DNA from: Aurantiochytrium sp. KH105
Lineage: Eukaryota; Sar; Bigyra; Thraustochytrida; Thraustochytriidae
Length of the DNA stretch: 64,000 nucleotides
Direction of reading: 5' to 3'
Assembly: GCA_003116975.1 (NCBI GenBank)
Contig: BGKB01000021.1
Location: forward strand, 434,001-498,000
The notes under the pieces were generated by a model. The model had not been told where the DNA came from, searched no databases, and saw nothing but the letters and a program-made list of their open reading frames with translations. The translations under genes were made by a program, and so were the position numbers. Shown here piece after piece: positions 52,528-60,651 of this stretch (positions within the stretch are counted from its first letter, which is position 1; each line of letters opens with the position of its first letter).

Positions 52528-53353
52528 ATGTTCGTCTCGTATGAGGCCGAGTTTGAGGCGATCCTGGAGGCTGTGCGCGACAGCCTTACTCAGGTCGATG
52601 GTCTGCAAGACAATCCTGCAAAGCGACGCAGCGTGCTCAAGCAATGCGACCTCGATCTCGGGCAAGCGGAGTCGCTTATCCGACAAATGAATGTCGAAGT
52701 CCGCACAGACCCAAGCCCAGCGTAAGTTGATATCGCAGCATAAATCGCTGTCCCTAGCCAATCAATGTCCTTGCCACTGACGAGAGGACATTATTCTGTA
52801 TTGTTGATGTTTGCTGCGCAGTCTGAAACGAAAGCTCAGCGCGCACAAAGAGGCGCTCAAGGCGCTCCGACAAGAATATACGAACGTGCAGCAAAAGACA
52901 GAGCGTCAGGACCTGTTTGATTCTCGTGCGGGCGCGGGTTCAAGCAACGAGCCGCTCATTTCCTACTCGCAGGCCGCGGAGCAAGATCGTTCGCGATTTT
53001 CGGAGGTGACTGCTCGCATGGACCGTTCTACGGACTCTCTGTTGCAAACGCGCCAAGTGCTCTCCGAGACAGAGGAGGTGGCCATGAGCATTTCGCAGAA
53101 CCTGGAGCAGAACCGTGCCACGATCATTGGCGCCCACGAGCGCGTGACGTTGACGAGCGGTCTGATTGGGGGCGCGAATCAGATTTTGCGCCGCATGCGG
53201 CAACGTGAGTACCGCCGCAAAATCATGCTGACGGCGCTCATCGTCATGCTCATCTTCGTCATTATCATGATCCTCGTCTTTGCGCTCAAGCCAAGCAGCA
53301 CCTCCACCTCTTCCCCTACGGCGAGCCCGACGCCGGCGCCGACCCCGCTTTGA
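52528..53353 (+). CDS. VTI1: Vti1-family Qb-SNARE
   Basis: The exons are join(52528..52721, 52822..53353), giving 241 residues. The intron (100 nt, GTAAGT donor, TGCGCAG acceptor) is phase 2. The N-terminal three-helix bundle (about 1-95) starts FVSYEAEFEAILEAV and has the Vti1-type SLIRQMNVEVR and LKALRQEY helices. The SNARE motif (about 145-205) includes SISQNLEQNRATIIGAHERV and is followed by a basic RREYRRK-like stop and one membrane helix (LTALIVMLIFVIIMILVFAL). Vti1 works in Golgi-endosome-vacuole fusion. The odd feature is a 21-residue Ser/Thr/Pro-rich tail after the membrane helix, which would face the lumen. Confidence 0.88.
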
Positions 53354-54230
53354 CGACCTGGCTGGCTGACTGGAGATCGCGGAAAGCCTGAGTATAGCCT
53401 AGAGAGAGAGATTGATTGTGATGATAAAAGAATGAATGCACCATGTAGGTAAGGCCTAGTGACCTCAAGTCTCCTCCATCCCCCCCCCCCCCCCCCCAAA
53501 TTTTCCCCTCGCTCCCCGCGGAGCCCGCGCCTGTACTTTGCGCGCGCCTCAGCCATCCTACGCTGGCCTTTGTTTGTGGTAAAACTTTGGTGGGCCGAGC
53601 CCGTGTGTGCATTCGTGCTTGTGTGTTCAATCCCTCCCTCCCTCCGTCCCTCCCTCCGTCCCTCCCTCCGTCCATCTCTGTTTCCTCCTCCTCCTCGCCA
53701 CCCTTGACAGTCAGTCACTGTCAGTCAGTCTCTCTCTCGACCGCGTCGCAGTTGTTCGCTGCTGCAGCTGCTGCTGCTGCTGCTGCAGCGACCTTGTGTT
53801 GTATTCATCCCTAAGACAAGATGCGCGCCCTGCTTCTCCACTTTACTATTACCTCTCCTGCCGTAGGCCGCAACACTATACACACTACACACGCAGGAGG
53901 AAGAATAATCAAACAAAAAACACGCGCATCACAGTGACTCCCTGCTGCGGAACACACGGCGCGGCGCGGGGAGGAAGGAGGAGCGAAGAAAGGAGGCAAG
54001 GAAGGCGGCCAGAGGAAGCAAGCGCAGCAGCAGCAGCGGCGGCCGGCCTGTGCCGATCCTCCTGCCTCGTCGCCCCCTCCCTCCCTCTCCCTCCCTCCCT
54101 CCCTCCCGCGCCGCCGGGTCGCTCGATCTGCTCAAGCTTGCCTCGCGCCGCGTCGCCCGCGGCCGCGAGACGCGGCGCGCCGTCTCGCCTCGGCTCGCCC
54201 TCGCGCGGCACGCGGCGTCGCGCGGAGCGG

Positions 54231-54280
54231 CGTCGCGTCGCGTCGCGTCGCGTCGCGTCGCGTCGCGTCGCGTCGCGTCG
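54231..54280 (+). repeat. (CGTCG)10 pentanucleotide microsatellite
   Basis: Ten contiguous CGTCG units lie within a GC-rich spacer. Confidence 0.93.
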
Positions 54281-54373
54281 CCGGGCTCGCTCAAGATAGA
54301 CGGAGAGGCGGCGAGAACGAGAGGCGCCAAGCAGGCGCGCGCTCACAGGCCCGCGCAAGCACGCACGCGCGCA

Positions 54374-54375
54374 TG

Positions 54376-54407
<32 letters not shown>

Positions 54408-54408
54408 C
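54374..54408 (+). repeat. (TGCC)n microsatellite, first copy
   Basis: Nearly nine TGCC units. A second array of the same unit lies about 345 bp downstream at 54718-54754. Confidence 0.93.
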
Positions 54409-54717
54409 ACGCGCGCGCGAGCAGACCCGCTCGAGCGCAGCCGCAGACAGCAGCAGCGGCGCAGCGGCGCAGGCGCGGAGAGCGAGCGAGCGGCGGCGGA
54501 GAGGCGAGGCGAGGCGCGGCGAGGCGGGGCGGCGGCATCGAGCATCGGGAGGAGGAAGGAGCAGGCGTCGCGGTGGTGGTTGAGTGAGCGCTTGCTCGGC
54601 GAGGGAAGGCAGAACAGGGACAGGGCCCGCGACGCGGCGAGGCGGGACGCGCTCCGCGGGGACGGCGCGCGGAGGGAGAGCGCGGCAGCGGGCGAGCGTC
54701 CGGGCCGGAGCGAGCCG

Positions 54718-54719
54718 TG

Positions 54720-54754
<35 letters not shown>
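54718..54754 (+). repeat. (TGCC)n microsatellite, second copy
   Basis: About nine TGCC units, the same motif and phase as the array at 54374. Confidence 0.93.
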
Positions 54755-54755
<1 letters not shown>

Positions 54756-55031
54756 GCGCGTCGGCTCGTCACCTGTGTCGCGTTGCGTGCCACTTCGTTC
54801 CTTTCCATTCCATTTCATTCCATCGCGCTCCATTATCTCCATCGATAGCGAGCGCGCCATAGCGCTCGCGCGCCATAGCGCCCGCGCGCGGCGGAAGAGC
54901 CGCGGCGGCAGGCAGCAGCTGCGTCGCGCGGCGGCGCGCTCTCCCTCTCGCGCCGCGGGCGGTCGCGTCGCGCCTCGCCCGACATATAGATAGATAGATA
55001 CACCTCCATCAAGACGCACACAGCAGCAGCG

Positions 55032-55032
<1 letters not shown>

Positions 55033-55099
<67 letters not shown>
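55033..55099 (+). repeat. (GACA)n microsatellite
   Basis: About seventeen contiguous GACA units lie roughly 380 bp upstream of the zinc-finger gene, followed by a GAGC run. Confidence 0.95.
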
Positions 55100-55477
55100 C
55101 GAGCGAGCGAGCGAGCGCGCGCCAAACACATCGATAGATAGCTAGCGCCGCTCGCGCCCTCCGCGCCCCCGCTCGCGCCCGCCGCGCCCCCGCCGCGCCC
55201 CTCCTGCCCGCCGCGGCCGCGCCCTCGCGCGCAGCAGCAGCGGCGGCGGCAGAGAAGGCCTCGCAGCAGGCGAGCAAGCAAGAGGCGAAAGAAGAAAGAA
55301 GCAGGAGAAGGAGAAGAAGACGCAGGAGAAGAAGAGCAAGAAGGCAAAACCAGATCGCAGGCGGGCGCGTGGCGCGCGCGTGCGGGCGGCGGCGGCGTGC
55401 GAGCGCGCGGGCGGCGTGCGCGTGCGGCGCGCGCGGGCGGCGTGCGGGAGAGCGAGCGCGGCGGCGCAGGAGCGGCG

Positions 55478-56374
55478 ATGACGCTGGCCGCGCCGGCGCC
55501 CCGGCCCAAGTCCAAGGTGCGGTTTTCGCTGTCGCCCGTCGGCGGCGGCACGGCGACGTCGTCGCCGGCGGCGAGCGTGGAAAAATCCTCGGCCGGCGGC
55601 GCGCGGGCGCCGACGGCGGGGGCGGCAGCGGCGGCGGCGGCGGCGGCGGGGGTCAAGACGATGCCGCCCGCCGTGGCGCCGCAGGAGGCCGGCAGCGTCA
55701 GCGGCAGCAGCTTCGGAAGCAGCGTCGGCGGCAGCTCGTTCCACCCTTTTCAGCCGCAGAGAATTATCCCCGACGAGGATCGGTACGCGATCCACCAGTC
55801 TTCGGCGTCGGCCTCATCGTCGTCCTCGTCGTCTTCCACTCACACAGGAACCGCGGCGCAGCCCGTCGCGCGACGCAAGGGAGTTCTCTCGCAGATTCTC
55901 GCCGCAAGCAACAACGCACTAGCAAACACAGGATCACAAACATCAGCCCAACAGCGCCATGCGCCCGGCTGCAAGCGCACCAAAAGCCACGATGCGCTCT
56001 GCTGCGTGGGCGGAAGAGCCTCTGCCGCGGGGGCCTCGGGGGCAACCGGGGGCAAGTATGGCCCCATGCCCTTTGCGCGCTCAAAGTCCTGGACAGAGGT
56101 CGATGGGGGCCGCTCCACGGCGCCCGGTTCACCCATGTCTGACGGCAATATGCTCGTGGATAAGCGCTTCATGCTCAACTTCGGAAACGGCGCCGACGAA
56201 GACATGCCCAGTGTAGAGCTTCACAAATGCAGACATTGCAGCAAATTGTATCCCCGTACCATCTCGAACTCGAGCTGGACGTTGCCGCACGAGGACCCAT
56301 CCAAGTTTTTCTTTTGTAGCGGCGAGTGTTACCTTACCCAGGCTGTCATTCACGCCAAGCGCAACCCCATGTAG
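55478..56374 (+). CDS. FCS-like (FLZ-type) zinc-finger protein
   Basis: This is a 298-residue protein from the ATG at 55478. Residues 1-240 are low-complexity: Ala/Gly-rich at 45-62, Ser-rich at about 108-122, with scattered basic-Ser motifs (KRTKSHDAL, FARSKSWTEV, TAPGSPMSD) like 14-3-3 or CDK sites. The ordered part is the last 50 residues. Cys251-x2-Cys254 (KCRHCSK) and Cys280-x3-Cys284 in FFFCSGECYLTQ match the FCS-x-EC-x3-Q signature of FLZ/DUF581 fingers. In plants these bind SnRK1 kinase. The spacer between the Cys pairs is 25 residues, longer than the plant 17-19. The frame upstream of 55478 is Arg/Gly low complexity with no better start. Confidence 0.72.
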   Translation: MTLAAPAPRPKSKVRFSLSPVGGGTATSSPAASVEKSSAGGARAPTAGAAAAAAAAAGVKTMPPAVAPQEAGSVSGSSFGSSVGGSSFHPFQPQRIIPDEDRYAIHQSSASASSSSSSSSTHTGTAAQPVARRKGVLSQILAASNNALANTGSQTSAQQRHAPGCKRTKSHDALCCVGGRASAAGASGATGGKYGPMPFARSKSWTEVDGGRSTAPGSPMSDGNMLVDKRFMLNFGNGADEDMPSVELHKCRHCSKLYPRTISNSSWTLPHEDPSKFFFCSGECYLTQAVIHAKRNPM

Positions 56375-57261
56375 AGAATCGAATCGAATCAGACCGGACC
56401 GGACCGGACCGGACCGGACCGGACTGGACTGGACTGGACCGAACCTGAACAACCGCGAGCGGCACGAGCGGCATCTGTTTCGCTGATGGTCGGGGCACCT
56501 CGAATAGCGTGCGAGCTTACCCCCTCGACCAAACATTAAAATCATATCGGCCTTTGCGTCCCTCAATGACGCGCCATGCATATCTCCTTCACGCACACCT
56601 ATCACATACAAACACATCATACTCTCCATGCGAGAATGACCAGAGAGACAAATGTTCCAAAAACAAGAAAAGAAAAGAAAAGAAGAGAAAAGAAAAAGGG
56701 CAAGTATACCGTTCTGCCACGAGTCGTGGAAAAGGGCCTGGGGTGGGATTCCCTGTGCTCCTCCTCCAAACGTGCGCATCATCTCAAGCGGCACCTTTTT
56801 CTTCATTTGTTTTCGCTCTCATTGTCGAATTCTCCACCACACGTCCCGTACACCGTTTCGTTTAACATGTCTTTGTTTCCCCTTCTTTCTGCGTCCTGCA
56901 ACCAAGAATGAATGGCAGTTGCCAGAAGCGACGACAATATGAAATGAACGATTGTGTTATCTTTTTCCTTTTACAATCACCAACAAATTATCTTCATCTG
57001 TAGTTATTGTCGTACCATTCATTTTTTTTTTCAAAAACGAGGATCCAAGAAGAAGAATGGAGATCACTTGCGAAATGTTCATTTTTTCGATGCGTGGTCA
57101 CATCCCCACCTCCCCTTCCCCTCCCCCCCCCAAAAATTGTCGCCAAAAATAGGCGAGGACTTTTTACAACAGCTTGTAAGATCTTGCGTTGTCTTCGCCC
57201 GCTAGAGTCTTTTTGGCAACAGCTTGTAAGATCTCGCGCGTCGCTCTTGCCCTCTTTGCGG
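56375..57261. other. Convergent 3' flanks with a GGACC repeat
   Basis: The stretch holds a GGACC/GGACT array (56393-56440), an AAAAG tract (about 56665-56700) and a pyrimidine tract near 57105-57130. The sequence is AT-richer than the genes. No gene is supported. Confidence 0.6.
56393..56440 (+). repeat. GGACC/GGACT pentanucleotide repeat
   Basis: About six GGACC units followed by three GGACT units begin 19 bp after the stop of the zinc-finger gene, so they probably lie in its 3' UTR. Confidence 0.92.
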
Positions 57262-58614
57262 CTAAGAACCAAAGACAGTCTGAATTGCGCTTGCGTAGGC
57301 TGCGCTCGAAATCTGTTCATATTCATCCAAAGTGCCCAAGGTAGCATTGACTCGCTCAATCATAAGCACATCACGCACACTCGCCGGCACCCAGCCGCGC
57401 TCAAGATAGTAACGGAAAAGATCAACCTGTGCGAAATCAACGAGACGCTCCAGCTTGTCCAATGGAAATGCTGCAAATCGTGGGCAAGTCTCGACGAGCG
57501 CGTCCCAATACGCGTTGATCAGACCTGGCATCGCGTCAAAATAGTCACCGCGAGCATCGGGAAAGAAAAAGTACGCCAGGTCAACACATCCCAGACCAAG
57601 CCCAGAAAACTGAAAATCCACCCCTGCACAGGCATCTTCGCTCAGAAAAAGATTCGCAGCCTTGAGATCACCATGAATAATCGTTGCAAACTCTTGCAAA
57701 AGTCGCGAAATTCGTTGCACCTCGGGACTTTGCGCCTTGACCCACGGATCGCTTGGGTGTATCAGGGCGCTCACAAACGTCTGCGCTTGCAAAAGACGCG
57801 AACCAAGTGTCTTTATGCCAGGTCGCGCAAGAATGTTCGCATGCCGTTTGGCTAAAAATTGGACACATTGCGGCCAACTTGACGATGACGAAGATTGTTC
57901 CCCTCGCATCTCGCACTTGCCTGGATTGAAAAAACTACCACAAGTCCAGCCTCCGGGGCCTTCTGACGTGCCGCGATGACTCGCCGTCAAGAGATCATTG
58001 CGCGCCTTGCCCGTATAAAGGAAACCATGAAAACGTCCAATCCACTGCATTACGAGCGCAGCCTGATCCACCGCGAGAAATTCGGGATGCAGCGGAAAGG
58101 CATGACGTAAATCATTCATCACAAAGACAAATCGTCCTGAGTCCGTGTCAACCTCTGCGTGAATACACGCTGGGATCGGGATACTCGCGCCAGCTTCGGC
58201 GTCTGCAGCAAGCTGCGTTGTACAGACGGCGTAGAAACGTGCCTCCATGGCGTACGAGAGAGAAATCACTCGCCCCTTGGGCGAATCTACATTGGCAATG
58301 TCGACCAGCTTGCAAATAAGAAAAGGTGCTTCGTCGCCGGTCTGTACCTCAAAGACGGGTGTCGATCTGCCCCCCGTGAACGCCTCTCCCACGGTCTTGC
58401 GTACGATCCACGACGCGTCATTCTGCTCAATCTTCTCGCGCGCATGAGCAGGCACTGACTGTAGCGTATTTGCTTCTTGCACATGTTCTCGCAGACCTTG
58501 GCGAAGAGCCTCTCCATCGAGAGCCTCGAGCGCCGCAGCTACCTTGGTCAAGGCCTCGCGTGGCTTTTGGTCCTGTTGCTTGAGCTGCTGCTGCTTCTTC
58601 TTCTTTTTGGCCAT
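57262..58614 (-). CDS. APH/EcKinase-like small-molecule kinase
   Basis: This is a 450-residue protein of the aminoglycoside-phosphotransferase/choline-kinase superfamily, closest in style to EcKinase-like (CHK-like) proteins. Catalytic features are HGDLKAANLF (His314, Asp316, Asn321), the metal-binding Asp333 in VDFQFSGLGLG, and a probable ATP-binding Lys102 (LICKLVDI). Glu125 (YAMEARFY) is its likely partner. The N-terminus is Lys/Gln-rich (MAKKKKKQQQLKQQ) and a poly-Ser run (241-246) interrupts the domain. The substrate is unknown; relatives phosphorylate choline, steroids or aminoglycosides. The ATG at 58614 is chosen, as the extension upstream starts on a non-ATG codon. It is divergent from KYNU with 347 bp between the starts. 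Confidence 0.82.
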   Translation of the reverse strand: MAKKKKKQQQLKQQDQKPREALTKVAAALEALDGEALRQGLREHVQEANTLQSVPAHAREKIEQNDASWIVRKTVGEAFTGGRSTPVFEVQTGDEAPFLICKLVDIANVDSPKGRVISLSYAMEARFYAVCTTQLAADAEAGASIPIPACIHAEVDTDSGRFVFVMNDLRHAFPLHPEFLAVDQAALVMQWIGRFHGFLYTGKARNDLLTASHRGTSEGPGGWTCGSFFNPGKCEMRGEQSSSSSSWPQCVQFLAKRHANILARPGIKTLGSRLLQAQTFVSALIHPSDPWVKAQSPEVQRISRLLQEFATIIHGDLKAANLFLSEDACAGVDFQFSGLGLGCVDLAYFFFPDARGDYFDAMPGLINAYWDALVETCPRFAAFPLDKLERLVDFAQVDLFRYYLERGWVPASVRDVLMIERVNATLGTLDEYEQISSAAYASAIQTVFGS

Positions 58615-58961
58615 TGCGCTAGTCAACGACGACGAAGACAAGACAGCCGTTCGCCAACAGTTCACCTTCCAGGGTTCGTTCTTGTCCTCGCCCTCGTCCC
58701 CGTCCCCGTCCTCGTCCTCGTCCTCGTCTTTGTACGTGTTCTGGTCGACCTCGTTCTTGAAGTGTTGCGCTCTGTACTCCAGTTGATCTCAACATAGCGA
58801 GGTTGACGCGACGTGGACGAAACAGACCTCCAAAGCCGAGACGAAAGCTGCAGCGGACCCAGGTCTGGACGCGGGCTGGGCAGCTGCGAGACTAGCGAGG
58901 CTTCCTCCCAACGCACGGACGCGTCGAGAGCGGGAGAGCAGAGGATAGCTTGTCAAGAAAG
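58615..58961. promoter_or_regulatory. Compact divergent promoter between the kinase and KYNU
   Basis: This 347 bp region separates two start codons pointing away from each other. It has an imperfect CGTCCC/CTCGTC run (about 58680-58730). No TATA box is evident. Confidence 0.5.
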
Positions 58962-60335
58962 ATGGCGCTACTCGAGCGCGCTGCCACCGAACTGGGCGTG
59001 GCGCTCGAGGGCGAGGCTACGGACCCGAGCAAGGGCCTAGGCTCCCAGTGGTTTGCAGAGCAACTCGACGCCCGCGACGAACTGCGCGAACTGCGCCAGG
59101 AATTCATCTTTCCGCGGGTCGACCGAGCGGATCCAGAGTCCGAGTCCTGCGTTTACCTGTGCGGCAACTCGCTCGGATTGCAGCCGCGAAAAGCGAAAGA
59201 GTATGTCACCGAGGAGCTCGACAAGTGGGCGAATCTCGGCGTCGAGGGTCACTTTGCTAGCACTCGACCCTGGGTCACCGTCGACGAGCTCTGCATCCAA
59301 GACATGGCCCATGTGGTCGGCGCACAATCCAGCGAAGTCGCGACCATGAACAGCCTGACCGTCAATCTTCATCTAATGATGGTGTCTTTCTACCGTCCTA
59401 CGCAGACGCGCAACAAGATTCTCATTGAGACCAAAGCCTTTCCCTCGGATTGGATGGCGACGCGGTCTCAAATTCGCGAAAAGGGTTTTGACCCAGATGA
59501 ATGCCTCGTCGAGGCCAAGCCTCGGTCCGGAGAGGAGACGCTCCGCACAGAGGACATCGAAGCCCTCATCGCGGAGCACGCGGACTCCCTGGCACTTGTC
59601 ATGCTCTCTGGCATCCAATACTACACGGGTCAGGCCTTTGAGTTCGAGCGCATCGTCAAGGCTGTGCGGAAGCACTGCGGCGATGATTGTCGTGTGGGCT
59701 TTGATTTAGCGCACGCAGCAGGCAATCTGGAGCTCAAGCTCCATGACTGGGATGTCGACTTTGCGTGTTGGTGCACGTACAAGTACCTGAACAGCGGTCC
59801 AGGCGGCATCGGCGGTTGTTTTGTGCATTCAAAGTTCGGGGACGGAAAGTCGCTCCCGCGCTTTGAAGGGTGGTGGGGCCACCGCAAGGAGGACCGCTTC
59901 AAGATGGACGCCAAGTTTCTTCCTACCGAGGGAGCATTTGGCTGGCAACTCAGCAACCCTTGCGTTTTGCCCCTTGCCACCCTTCGCGCCTCACTCGAGC
60001 TCTTTCGCACTGCCACCATGCCTCGACTGCGGGCCAAGTCTGAGTCGCTCACGCGCTACCTCGAGCTGCTTTTGGAGAGCGAGCTTCCAACTGGCGCGTG
60101 CAGATCGATTACCCCTGGTTTTACGCGTCGCCACGAGCGCGGCAGTCAGCTCTCGCTCGTTTTCGCAAACCCCGTCAAGGCTGTGCATTCTGCTCTCGAG
60201 AAGAAGGGCGTCATTTGCGACATGCGCGAGCCCGACGTGATGCGCATCGCGCCTGCTCCCATTTATAATTCGTACATGGACGTTTGGCGATTTGTCCAGC
60301 TTCTCAAGGAAACGCTTGCTGACGGCGCCAAGTGA
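58962..60335 (+). CDS. KYNU: Kynureninase
   Basis: This is a 457-residue PLP enzyme that splits kynurenine and 3-hydroxykynurenine to anthranilate or 3-hydroxyanthranilate plus alanine, in tryptophan catabolism and de novo NAD synthesis. The family signatures are YLCGNSLGLQP (about 65-75), TVNLHLMM and FPSDWMATRSQI. The cofactor Asp248 is in VGFDLAHAAGN and the Schiff-base Lys274 is in CTYKYLNSGPGGIGG. WWGHRKEDRFKM and WQLSNP follow. The length is normal. The start is the ATG at 58962, since the frame upstream opens on TTG. No targeting signal is visible, so it is probably cytosolic. No other kynurenine-pathway gene is in the window. Confidence 0.97.
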   Translation: MALLERAATELGVALEGEATDPSKGLGSQWFAEQLDARDELRELRQEFIFPRVDRADPESESCVYLCGNSLGLQPRKAKEYVTEELDKWANLGVEGHFASTRPWVTVDELCIQDMAHVVGAQSSEVATMNSLTVNLHLMMVSFYRPTQTRNKILIETKAFPSDWMATRSQIREKGFDPDECLVEAKPRSGEETLRTEDIEALIAEHADSLALVMLSGIQYYTGQAFEFERIVKAVRKHCGDDCRVGFDLAHAAGNLELKLHDWDVDFACWCTYKYLNSGPGGIGGCFVHSKFGDGKSLPRFEGWWGHRKEDRFKMDAKFLPTEGAFGWQLSNPCVLPLATLRASLELFRTATMPRLRAKSESLTRYLELLLESELPTGACRSITPGFTRRHERGSQLSLVFANPVKAVHSALEKKGVICDMREPDVMRIAPAPIYNSYMDVWRFVQLLKETLADGAK

Positions 60336-60651
60336 TGGACGGTTCAATACGCACCTCCAAACATGCAGTCTGCATAAAAAGAAAAAGGAAAAGAAAATCA
60401 CAGGTGATGCAGGCAGCCGCCAAAGTGCAGATAGGTTTTTTATCAAAGACGAACGTTCGTTGCAAAGAGCCATCAGTTTACTTGCGCGCGCGCAAGAGCA
60501 AAAATAAACATTCTTGCGCTGGCGAACAATTTCTTTGGAAAAAAGGAGGGGGAAAACAATACTTTTGACACATATCCAGTGCGGCATGCACGTAAAACTT
60601 GTGATTTTGGACGAGATCCTCGGCGAGAACCAAGAGACGCAAAGCTTTTTT
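60336..60651. other. Convergent 3' flanks of KYNU and Rogdi
   Basis: This is AT-rich spacer with A-rich tracts (about 60378-60395). It is likely 3' UTRs with no gene. Confidence 0.6.

Larger units (their letters stand above)
53354..55477. other. Microsatellite-dense 2.1 kb spacer
   Basis: No gene is supported. In order it holds an 18-base poly-C run (53480-53497), CCCTCCCTC/CCGT tracts (53630-53680), a GCTGCTGCT run (about 53757-53790), (CGTCG)10 at 54231-54280 and TGCC at 54374-54408. TGCC occurs again at 54718-54754, then ATAG at about 54985-55000 and GACA at 55033-55099. The rest is extremely GC-rich. Long open frames on both strands are Arg/Ala/Ser-rich translations of these repeats. Confidence 0.65.

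Noticed and set aside
53930-55270. Long open frames on both strands in the spacer before the zinc-finger gene
   Set aside because: They are translations of CGTCG, TGCC and GACA arrays with no ordered protein content.
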